From: Amia ocellicauda
Lineage: Eukaryota > Chordata > Actinopteri > Amiiformes > Amiidae
Direction of reading: 5' to 3'
DNA length: 64,000 nucleotides
NCBI RefSeq assembly: GCF_036373705.1
Contig: NW_027102663.1
Coordinates: 124,001-188,000 of the forward strand
The notes below the pieces were generated by a model, which saw only the letters and a list, made by a program, of their open reading frames with translations, searched no databases and was not told the origin of the DNA. This document shows positions 55,965 through 64,000 of the stretch, piece after piece (the first letter of the stretch is position 1; the number at the start of each line of letters is the position of its first letter). The position numbers were made by a program, and so were the translations under genes.

Positions 55965-56708
55965 ATGGAATATGCTCAGAAAATGTTTTTGATCCCTCAG
56001 GAGCAGCTTGAGAAACTGAGAAAAAATGTTGTCGGGCCAGAGCCCATTAGACAAACGGCCAAAAACAACCTGGACTCTGAAATGAAAGCTATACAGGCCA
56101 GGGCCGATTTAAATCAGTATTCCAAAGCCCAGTTGTATACCAACACGTTACAGCGCTACCTCCGTCTGGTTAGACAGGGTGAAAAAGATCAAAACATTTT
56201 AACTTTAACCATGGCCTCTCAAGAAAATGGTTCTGGGGCTGATGCGGGGGGTACGGTTGATAAAGATGTTGCGGTGACCGAACCTGTTGAGAGTTCAGAG
56301 GGAGATGTTGTAACGGATGTTTTGAGAAACATGCCGGCCAGAAGCAAAAGACATGCAGAATATATCCTGCACAAAATGGTTCAGAAACCGCGGGTAACGG
56401 CTTGGAATGAACAGGGTGAATTTGTTTTTAAAGGACAACTGATCAAAGGTTCACACATGTTTGATTTGTTGAAGAGTGTCACTAGCACTAATAAGGTACC
56501 CGATAGTCGCCGACCTGTAGGCTGGAATGCTTTCCTACAGGCGATGGCCTGTCTGAACATGCCCCAATCAACAGTTCCTAACCAGGAAACGCGACAAAAA
56601 ATCCGTCTGTGTAAAGAGGTGGAGCCTGATCTGACTCCGATATCTCATTACTCTGACCGTGCTGAGCGACCATCCTCAGGATCTATCCATCGTTGGGAAG
56701 CTTATTAA
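55965..56708 (+). CDS. Conserved 247-residue protein, copy D (open)
   Basis: Full length like copy B, with a few substitutions (TAKNNLD, RHAEYIL). Confidence 0.78.
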   Translation: MEYAQKMFLIPQEQLEKLRKNVVGPEPIRQTAKNNLDSEMKAIQARADLNQYSKAQLYTNTLQRYLRLVRQGEKDQNILTLTMASQENGSGADAGGTVDKDVAVTEPVESSEGDVVTDVLRNMPARSKRHAEYILHKMVQKPRVTAWNEQGEFVFKGQLIKGSHMFDLLKSVTSTNKVPDSRRPVGWNAFLQAMACLNMPQSTVPNQETRQKIRLCKEVEPDLTPISHYSDRAERPSSGSIHRWEAY

Positions 56709-56887
56709 TCTCATGTTTTTATTTGTCTCCCCTGTAAATAATGACCCGACAAACATTTTTTTATTTTTATTTTTTATTTTTCAAATGTTGTACATTTATT
56801 TATACCATAACCCCTGCTTTGTATAAGAATTGTGTTGAATAAAAACAAAACTAATGATTCAAAGGCTGTTTTCATTATTTTTTCACC
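56709..56887. terminator. Convergent poly(A) region, copy D
   Basis: AATAAA on + near 56838 and TTTATT stretches for the minus strand near 56760-56800. Confidence 0.65.
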
Positions 56888-57445
56888 TTAACACGCATGA
56901 CATCTTTTAAAATCCTCACAAGAACACCCCATCTGTATACACGGCTGGCTAGGGTCGTAAGTCATTGTGTTATAAGGGGGGATCCACAGTGTCCTGACAA
57001 ACTCTGCCACTTTTTTATCATTTTGGCCTAAATCCTCACTGTACAAGGCCATAATATCGGGGTATGACCTTCCTTTAGATCTATGATATAAGAAAAACAC
57101 ACAGTGTTGACCACAAGTGAAGGTCTGAAGACTTTGTACTTGACGACCGCTGTAAATGGTTTCTTGACAGTTGTTGAGCAGAAAGTTATTGATCTTCCGA
57201 GGGAAAGGTCTGAAATCCGGGGGGTTTGCATAGGAATCAAAAAATTCACCACGGTGGTCCTCCCTTAGATAAATAGCCAGCCAATGTTCTCCGGGCATAT
57301 TTTTAGGGTGTGTGTTGATTATGTACATTGCAGGTAAATTCTTGACCTTAAATTTAGTCAGCTGATCGCAGGTGTAGACTCCTTGAAACAGTTTCCGTGA
57401 GCTGGCCAGGGCATTCATGATGTGGTTGAGCTCTCTGGTGTTCAT
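56888..57445 (-). CDS. Adenain-type cysteine protease, copy D
   Basis: Open, 185 residues, catalytic residues intact. DQLTKFKVKNL replaces DQLPKFKIKNL. Confidence 0.88.
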   Translation of the reverse strand: MNTRELNHIMNALASSRKLFQGVYTCDQLTKFKVKNLPAMYIINTHPKNMPGEHWLAIYLREDHRGEFFDSYANPPDFRPFPRKINNFLLNNCQETIYSGRQVQSLQTFTCGQHCVFFLYHRSKGRSYPDIMALYSEDLGQNDKKVAEFVRTLWIPPYNTMTYDPSQPCIQMGCSCEDFKRCHAC

Positions 57446-57446
57446 T

Positions 57447-58754
57447 TTAATAATAATCATACATAACGTTTCTCCTCTGATTCACCTCAATAATGTTGTC
57501 AAACACTGCATACACGACCATATTAACAGTGCGTGGTAGAGGCTGCTTGAAACGCATCTCCAAACGCATATTGCCCGTCTTCATCAGTGAAAAATGTTGC
57601 CCACACTCTTCGTCAGGGGTCAGGTTGAAACCGTACAGGGTGTAACCGCTGCAGTATTCCCGGCGATCGATCAGCAGAGTTTGATCCTTGAGATGGCGAC
57701 CCGTAGCCAGTACTAGACTGTCATATTCACGAACCGCATTGCCGATTTCAAAGTCAGGTTGAAAAGGTCTGGATGGAACCTGCACACCATCGACGTACAA
57801 CGCTATAAATTCCGCGTTATAATGTTTAAAGTTAAAGGGGTTCTTGTTGTAAACCCCGGTAAATGCATCATTATCTTCGAGACCTATAATAACCTGTTTT
57901 GGGAGCTGTCCTAGAAACAGATTTTCCTGGTTCATCACCCGTGTCCCTGCGGGGATACTGTGGACTTTCATATAGACTCTTTCAATCGGGTACTTGGCGT
58001 TTGCCGTCATTAACGCCTGCGCGTGTCCTAGTTTAACCGCCGGGGAGACGGACACTTTTTTCACAAACAGCGAGGCCGATAATATGGTCAGTTTATATTT
58101 TTCAGTATCAGGGGTCATCAGACAAAAAGCACTTTTACTACGGATCATTTTAATTTTAATGTCTACCCCGTTGAGCATGAGTTTTTCTTGGAAAAATATG
58201 TCTGCATGGATATGCCCCATTAGCTCAAAGGTCCTCCCTTCTGTTGAAAAGGCCATTCTTTTTTGCAAACCCTTATTGAGTCCCTCTGGATCCTTGTCGT
58301 CCATAGCTTCCGGGATGTCTTTGAAGAAAAGGCCGGGGCTGAACTGTTTGCTTAGGGTCTCCTCACTATAATTAAGTATACACTCCATCATGGCTCTATA
58401 GGGGTAAGTATTGCTGCTTTGACTAATGAGCCGATCTCCCAGGGTCACATCCACCTGTGAAAACATGGTGGCCACCGGGTAATTGATGACCCCAGCGTTG
58501 GTCGTCTTCTCGATTGCATCGCCATTCTCATCAGTCACTTTACAGTTCATTAAAATAAATGTGTTATTCAAATCAATATAATCCTCGCCATTGCCAGCTA
58601 TAAAAAACTCCAGAGGGGCCGTGTCTGAAATTGCAGAAAGAGGGGGAATCTCTACATATATGCTCTTATCTATACTCGTTTGAGTGTATGGAACTGTAAA
58701 CAGATCCAGTTCTGATTTGACGCATTCTTCCGATAGACTGTGGACAAAAGACAT
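57447..58754 (-). CDS. Major capsid protein, copy D (open)
   Basis: 435 residues, colinear with copy C; a few substitutions such as QKRMAFSTEG. The start is three bases from the stop of the upstream minor virion gene. Confidence 0.9.
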   Translation of the reverse strand: MSFVHSLSEECVKSELDLFTVPYTQTSIDKSIYVEIPPLSAISDTAPLEFFIAGNGEDYIDLNNTFILMNCKVTDENGDAIEKTTNAGVINYPVATMFSQVDVTLGDRLISQSSNTYPYRAMMECILNYSEETLSKQFSPGLFFKDIPEAMDDKDPEGLNKGLQKRMAFSTEGRTFELMGHIHADIFFQEKLMLNGVDIKIKMIRSKSAFCLMTPDTEKYKLTILSASLFVKKVSVSPAVKLGHAQALMTANAKYPIERVYMKVHSIPAGTRVMNQENLFLGQLPKQVIIGLEDNDAFTGVYNKNPFNFKHYNAEFIALYVDGVQVPSRPFQPDFEIGNAVREYDSLVLATGRHLKDQTLLIDRREYCSGYTLYGFNLTPDEECGQHFSLMKTGNMRLEMRFKQPLPRTVNMVVYAVFDNIIEVNQRRNVMYDYY

Positions 58755-58756
58755 GT

Positions 58757-59246
58757 TTAAAAGATGTATCCTGAGGCTCTATTTTTCTTTCTTTGAGACT
58801 TTCTTTTTGCAGGTTTTTTCTTGTGCTGTTTCCTTCTCCGAGTGTTTCCACGATATGTTGGAGAATGAGAGATTCTTCGTTTTTTGTTAGCCACGGATCT
58901 TTGTCGCGCCCTGGTGGACACATGCTGTTTCTTCTTTTACCCCCCCTCCTCGCCATTACCATGAGACCCGAACCCTCCTGATGCTCATGGCTAGCTGCCC
59001 GGTTCATAACATTGGTGAACACGTCACTAACAATATTTTTAGCCGCTGATTTCAAGTGGGGTCTGGCTATAGCAAAGCCTCTCTTAAGCAGGGGTATGGC
59101 CATTCTAAAGAGACCACGAAAGAGTCCTCCTCGACCGGCGCCATACATTGTGGGGGCTCCTACAATACCGGGCAAGCCGTTCCATCTTGCATCTTGTAAT
59201 AATCCACATAGGCGCTAGGATCTACATAACCCCTCGAGGTAGCCAT
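58757..59246 (-). pseudogene. pVI/pX-like minor virion protein, copy D
   Basis: Same N-terminal base loss as A and C and same 2-base gain in the tail region as C (near 58907). The amphipathic segment has GAGRGGLFRG. Confidence 0.72.
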
Positions 59247-59247
59247 T

Positions 59248-59980
59248 TTAATAATGTACACACTGTTTCAGGGGTCGAAAATGTAGTTTGACATTAACTT
59301 TACCGAAGCGGAAGGGTACGTTGATATTCTGATCCGATTTTACTTCGATCGTGATGTTGTCAAAGTGGGTCTTTGAGACTGGTACGTAGTGTGGTTTGTC
59401 ATAAGTAATTGTGACCATGTCATTGCTTTTACCTTTAATAAGTACATTTCTCAAAAGGGGGACATAACTATCCCCAACCCTCTGGTGGGTTATGATATCC
59501 GTATACACATAAAGAGTGTAAAAGCCGCCCCACCACTTCTGAGAACCTGCTCTCTGTGTCAGAATAGAACCCAAATATACGCCCCAGTTGGCCGCTGGTT
59601 TGAATGCTAATACCTGGTTTTGACACCTTGTACACTCTGTTTTTAATAGGGTTGTAATATAGCTTGATGTTGGGGGTGCCTTTTGTGAACTGTTTATGCA
59701 TCTCATCTAATATTTTATCCACATTGTCATAATAACCTCCTTGTATCGTGAATGTCCATTGACTCTTTTTAACATCATCAAAAATGGCGAAGGTGGCATT
59801 CGTATCTTGTAAAACAGCCCAAGTGTAAGGATACTGTATTTCCGCCAACCCCACTTCCCACGACCCCCTTAGATCTATAGATTTTCCAAATTGTACCGTG
59901 TAACTGGATATTTCATTTTTAGGATATATATCGAGAGAGGCATTACTGGGTAGAGTCACGTAGAAGCCTCCTGATTCCAT
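59248..59980 (-). pseudogene. Penton-like minor capsid protein, copy D
   Basis: Only the universal frame break (near 59540) is present. The N-terminal half shows the Polinton penton hallmark LPSNASLDIYPKNE and WEVGLAEIQYPYTW; the C-terminal half shows YTDIITHQRVGDSYVPLL and the FRFGKVNVKLHFRP strand. By family knowledge it fills the capsid vertices. Confidence 0.82.
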
Positions 59981-60026
59981 CTTGAGAATCGAAAGTAATG
60001 CCCCCAACACACCCGCGGGCATGTTG

Positions 60027-61118
60027 TTATAAGGATTGAATATCGCAAACCTGTTGTTCCGGGACCCAACTATTGAACTTTTCAGGCCATCCAAGCCATT
60101 TCATCAACACATATTTTTTCCGGTTCTGGGTTTTTTCAGCTAATATCTTTTCAACTCTGTATACACTGTCTTTACCCACAATAATTTTTTGTAACTCGGC
60201 TTCGTAAAACGTTCCTTCTATATCCTCCCTGTCATAGTCTTTTAACCGGTACACGGGGGGGTCTCTAGCCAACTGTTCGGTAACTGTAAAATATTCGTCA
60301 GAAAATGTTTGTTCATAACCTTTGGCAAAAGTACTCCTTAGCTTTGAAACGCGAACCACATCACCGATGTTGAACTAATAAGTAGTTTTTCCCTTCTTAA
60401 TAAATGGTCCGTATAATTTTTTATAGACCTTAAAAGAATTACTTTGATCAACATCTAAAGGCTTCATTTTAATACTGGTGTGATACCCTTGGTTGTAAGC
60501 ATCGATAAAATCCTGAACTTTATCAAAATACTTGAACGTGTTGACCGCTGTAAAATATCTCCACATTTTGGTCTTTATGGTGCGGTTAAACCTCTCCACT
60601 ACCGATGCCCTAAGCTCATTACCGGTGGTGAAATGATGTATTTTGTGTCTCTTCAGTAGATTCTGAAATTCTCTGTTGAGAAACTCTTTTCCTTTATCAG
60701 TCTGCAGTTTTTTAGGACATCGACCCTGGGACAATATATCCTCAAAGGCCCTTGTCACCGCCCAACCTGTTTTATTATGTAGAATGCGAGCCCAGGCATA
60801 TTTTGATAACACATCGATACACATCAACATCAATTTGTGACCATTGTTATGTTTTGATAAATTTGACATATCGACTAGATCCATTTGCCATTGTGAATCT
60901 ATGTCAGTTGCATATACGCGGTTTCTGTTAAAGTTAATCCTGAGAGGTTTATGTAAGGTATAGGCGTCTTGTTCCCGTAACCATTCTGAAACAACCACAT
61001 CATTAACCTTCACTCCGGCCTCAGCGAGTCCTCTTTGAAAACCCTTCTTACCCGCCAAACCCCCAATCTTGGCTGGGTTGTAGTATAGTTCCTGCATTTG
61101 GGGAGCTTGCCGAGTCAT
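60027..61118 (-). pseudogene. int: Chromodomain integrase, copy D
   Basis: A single TAA near 60374, shared with C, separates the catalytic part from the C-terminal and chromodomain part. KRN near residue 64 is NRN. Confidence 0.9.
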
Positions 61119-61184
61119 TCTGTCAAATAACCACACAGACCCACACTATGCGCAAAGTTTTTATACAAGGTTTTTTATTCAACT

Positions 61185-61683
61185 TCAGGAGAGCAGATAC
61201 CCCTTTTTAGACATTTGAGAAAAGTATAACATACACAACAATTTTTTCTACGGTCCAGACAAAAAGAAATCAGATGATTGGTTACTTGATCTATATCAAC
61301 AAATATACCTGTTTCTTTATCTTGTAGGCACACACCTCAGTTACATATGTAAATAAAACAACAATATGACCTATTTTAAAAGTAAACAGAGGTGTATTAA
61401 ACATGCTCAGTAAAAGGTCATACAGATGTTGATGAAATGGCCTAATATCATTCTTGGCCCCCTTGAGCCCTTCATCCAAGTGTTCGTACCCCCCGGTCTT
61501 TGTTACAGCAGCCATTAACTTTTCCAGGTTTGAAAGTTGATCCTCATCGATGGTTAAATCTGTAGAGATAAGGCTCGCGTTGCCTACTTTTCTGTCAAGC
61601 ACATGGTGTAATAGCGCTCTCAGGTTAGCTGCAGAGTGTTGATGACAGAACCAGTTGCAGAAGCAGTCCAGAACATTCCCCAT
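61185..61683 (-). CDS. Two-exon small gene with weak Bcl-2 BH1 resemblance, copy D (open)
   Basis: Exon 1 (61309-61683) codes for 125 residues from MGNVLDCFCNWFC. It ends at an AAACAG|GTATAT donor, followed by a 61-base intron with a pyrimidine-rich acceptor (GGACCGTAG), and exon 2 (61185-61247) adds 20 residues ending KKGYLLS. AATAAA follows within ten bases. The predicted protein is 145 residues and all helical. The segment FKIGHIVVLFTYVTEVCA resembles the BH1 region of Bcl-2 proteins (NWGRIVALF pattern), but the Asn-Trp-Gly is absent and no clear BH2 or membrane anchor is seen. Without splicing the frame ends five codons later. Confidence 0.6.
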
Positions 61684-61695
61684 GTTCAAAGTCCC

Positions 61696-62544
61696 TTAGT
61701 TCAGGTCAGAGTCTGAATCAGTGGCGTAGATGTCGAATTCTTCGTCGCTGCCCCCAGCTTTAACTTCTTTACGGAAGAAATAAGCTTTTAGCTTGCCAGC
61801 GGTTTTTCTACTCGGCTCATCCAGGTCATTGAGCAGCTGCCCAAGTTTCTCAATTATAAACGGCTCCTTTTTCAGCTCCAGCAAAATCTCATCTATGATT
61901 TTCTGGACTTGTCCCACAGTGACATGTATGTGGGAGTAAGAGAGCGCCTTGATTAGTGCCGGTTTCAGCCACGGTTTGTTCAGTCTTCTGTAAAACACGT
62001 TGAAATAGAACAGGAAATAGTAACGGTCTGGTTCAAACAAACAACTGTGTCTCAACTGACTGGGGTGATTCACTTCACACCCCCGACAGACTTCTTTCAG
62101 AGCTCGGTCGATGAGAGCACTCAGAATATACACCAGGGTGCTTTTAACCACTCTGCTTACTTGGTCACATACCCCGGGCAAAAATCCTGCGTCTTCATCA
62201 CGCCCCCGGGACAGTCCGATGCTCATTGGGTCGCCTGGTGGTTTGTGGGGTGTTTCTCCATCCATTGGACTGACCCCCTCCTGAGACACACAGACGGTAG
62301 ACAGTTCGGCAAAATCGAGGCCCTCCATGAGCTCCAGAGGCTGGGGATCCCCGAGACTCATTTGGACATCCATCGCACCGCATGTTGTTTCGTCCTGAGG
62401 GACCGGGGTCTGAGGTCTTGGAGAGTAACCACAGTCAAAGGGTTCCAGAGTGTATACAAAATCTGGGGAATAGAACCAGGGGTGATCCCGGGTTTGAAGA
62501 GGCCTGTAGAGCCTGTCGACGTCCGCAGCTTTCGGGTAAGACAT
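61696..62544 (-). CDS. Cys/His-motif accessory protein, copy D
   Basis: Open, 282 residues from MSYPK, motif and acidic tail intact. The stop lies 12 bases before the start of the two-exon gene, so both may share a transcript. Confidence 0.75.
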   Translation of the reverse strand: MSYPKAADVDRLYRPLQTRDHPWFYSPDFVYTLEPFDCGYSPRPQTPVPQDETTCGAMDVQMSLGDPQPLELMEGLDFAELSTVCVSQEGVSPMDGETPHKPPGDPMSIGLSRGRDEDAGFLPGVCDQVSRVVKSTLVYILSALIDRALKEVCRGCEVNHPSQLRHSCLFEPDRYYFLFYFNVFYRRLNKPWLKPALIKALSYSHIHVTVGQVQKIIDEILLELKKEPFIIEKLGQLLNDLDEPSRKTAGKLKAYFFRKEVKAGGSDEEFDIYATDSDSDLN

Positions 62545-62622
62545 TCTCTTTAATTTTAAACCATGAATGAATTGTTGCACCTTTTATCCTATCTCTTCAC
62601 TACGTCACGACACACCGCCCTC
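62545..62622 (-). promoter_or_regulatory. Promoter of the Cys/His-motif gene, copy D
   Basis: GC box, TGACGTA and GGATAAAAGG on the minus strand. Confidence 0.6.
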
Positions 62623-63052
62623 TTAGAAGAGAGTAGCCCCTGAGCCGTCAGACCCCCCTCCAAAACCCCACACGTCGTCTGTCGTAGTTCTGCAAGCTTT
62701 CCCATTCACACCTTTCAAAACCCTGAGTCGGAGACTCCATTTCGCATTCTCTTGGACCCTCTTGCAAGCCTTCTAGAGTCTTATCCACAAGCCCCAGATC
62801 TCTCCAGGCCATCACCTTCAACCAGTCCTCATAAGAGTATTCAATTACCGTCTCAAAAGGTTCCAACGTACCCTCCTTCTCTCCCAAAGCAAGAAGCTCC
62901 ACTCCAACATAGCTGGGATCCCTTTTAAAGCGGTAACCCCGTCGAGCCCCCCAGAACAACACCCAGGAGCGTTCAATCTTCAAATTGGTGAGTACAGGAA
63001 CCCTTGCCCGGGATTGTTTCTTGCGGGGTTTCATGTTGATGTCGCTGGACAT
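62623..63052 (-). pseudogene. Right-most orphan gene, copy D
   Basis: The native start is present (MSSDINMKPRKK), but a deletion of about 290 bases near 62682 removes most of the C-terminal half. The deletion differs from that in B, so it arose separately. Confidence 0.65.
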
Positions 63053-63170
63053 GTTGAAGAAGCGGGATGTTTCAGAAGCTGAGAATTAAAGAGGTATTGC
63101 CTAATAGAAGCGCGGGTTCTTAAATAGAGAGGAGAGTTTCGGGGCGTTGCCTTCAGAGGGGTGGGGGTAT
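63053..63170 (-). promoter_or_regulatory. Promoter of the right-most gene, copy D
   Basis: CTCTATTTAAG TATA-like element on the minus strand (63119-63129), 70 bases before the start. Confidence 0.6.
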
Positions 63171-63355
63171 TTATGGGTGGCCTTGTTGTTCAGGGTTTTA
63201 TGGGTGCACACTTTCTGACGGATATGACGTAGGAATAATTAAGGAAATAACTCTACCTAAAATCACGCCCCCCAATTATGACGTAGGAATATTAATAAGC
63301 TTAGGGCATACGTCATAACAAAATAGGCCGCGCCCAAAAAACCCTACTATCTACT
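63171..63355 (-). repeat. Right terminal inverted repeat, copy D
   Basis: Inverse of 47186-47370. Confidence 0.95.
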
Positions 63356-63361
63356 CTTATG
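63356..63361 (+). repeat. Target site duplication, right of copy D (CTTATG)
   Basis: Followed by TAGTTGAAGGCGCAG as at the empty sites. Confidence 0.92.
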
Positions 63362-64000
63362 TAGTTGAAGGCGCAGTATAGCTCTCATAGTCTGGTGGTG
63401 ACGGAAGACCACCAGCCGTTTGAACAAGCCATTCAGCATCACCTTGTTGGGTTAAGTGCAGGCACTGTCAGAGCGCAGGGCGTCCTGCCTTTGAAAGAGT
63501 TTCCGAAGTGTCCTGATGTGCCCTTTAGCAATGCCAAACAGGTCTGTGAAAATGGCATCCTTTCGCGGCACTTCAGACGCCATCTCACAGTCTAGCCGAC
63601 CTGAAACGCCTGAGCCCGTTTTACCAGCAGGCTCCAACGGTAACCGTTTGAAGCAAGAGGCGGCGTTGTCAGTTTCCGTAGTGTAGCGGTTATCACATTC
63701 GCCTACCGCGCGAAAGGTCCCCGGTTCGAGACCGGGCGGAAACAGCCTGCTTTGGGCCGGCCCTTTTCGTCCTGCTTGCCCTCGTGGTTCCCCGCAGGCG
63801 GTGGGTGGCTTTTCTTCATTGGAGTGCCCGAAATCGGTGCTCTCAGAGCGTCCGTCCGTCGACAGGTTGAAATTGTAAACGCTGGTGTAGCCACTTTTAA
63901 TTAAAATCTGATGATGATGATGATGATATTGTTGTTCTTGTTCTTGTTGTTGTTGTTGTTCTTGTTTTTCTTGTTGTCGTCGTGGTCGCCGTCATTATTA
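63362..64000 (+). repeat. Host tRNA-Val array block after copy D
   Basis: The end of a CAC-type unit, then an AAC-type unit with its trinucleotide tract (63908-63976), cut by the window end. Confidence 0.85.
63672..63744 (+). tRNA. tRNA-Val body with ACC anticodon
   Basis: All arms pair, and box B (GGTTCGAGACC) is usable. The anticodon loop is CTACCGC instead of CTAACGC, so positions 34-36 read ACC, the glycine (GGU) anticodon. G26 is A. Confidence 0.85.

Larger units (their letters stand above)
47186..63355 (+). mobile_element. Polinton/adintovirus-type element, copy D (complete ends)
   Basis: At 16,170 bp this copy has both inverted repeats and both duplications. Open genes are the basic protein, 247-residue protein, protease, MCP, two-exon gene and Cys/His protein. 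PolB, ATPase, integrase, penton, spliced gene and the right-most gene are broken. Confidence 0.96.

Overview
The window holds four head-to-tail copies of one large Polinton/Maverick-type DNA element (the self-synthesising transposon group that includes adintoviruses), separated by blocks of a host tRNA-Val gene array. Copy A (1-9958) is cut at the window edge and lacks its right end. Copy B (12371-28626) and copy D (47186-63355) are complete between 185-bp terminal inverted repeats. Copy C (29889-45051) lacks both ends. The host is a eukaryote: there are spliceosomal introns, AATAAA signals, TATA boxes and nuclear-type tRNA-Val genes. A teleost fish is my best guess from the element type and the large tRNA arrays, but no host protein gene is present to prove it.

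Each element has two opposed gene blocks that converge near the middle. Rightward: a six- or seven-exon gene of unknown function, a very long protein-primed DNA polymerase (PolB), an FtsK/HerA-type packaging ATPase, a short basic hydrophobic protein, and a 247-residue conserved protein. Leftward from the right end: an orphan acidic-tailed protein, a Cys/His-motif protein, a small two-exon gene with a weak Bcl-2 BH1 resemblance, a DDE integrase with a C-terminal chromodomain, a penton-like minor capsid protein, a pVI/pX-like virion protein, the double-jelly-roll major capsid protein, and an adenain-type cysteine protease. Together these are an integrating virus: replication (PolB), packaging (ATPase), capsid (MCP, penton, minor protein, protease), integration (integrase) and an accessory region near the right end.

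The integration history is readable. Copies B and D are each flanked by the 6-bp target duplication CTTATG, and uninterrupted versions of the same target lie in the tRNA array at 11113 and 45544. Copies A and C share an identical right-end truncation that fuses the element to the array, giving a higher-order repeat of about 35 kb (A+B, then C+D). The gene interiors group differently: A and B share lesions, C and D share others. This implies gene conversion or unequal exchange after amplification.

No copy is fully intact. PolB and penton are broken in every copy, partly by lesions common to all. Other genes are open in one or more copies: the spliced gene in B and C, ATPase in A and B, MCP in C and D, integrase in A, protease in A, B and D, and the two-exon gene in D. 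The spacers hold ten tRNA-Val-like sequences (CAC and AAC anticodons alternating, one with ACC), several of them degenerate, with GAT/TTG/TTC microsatellites.
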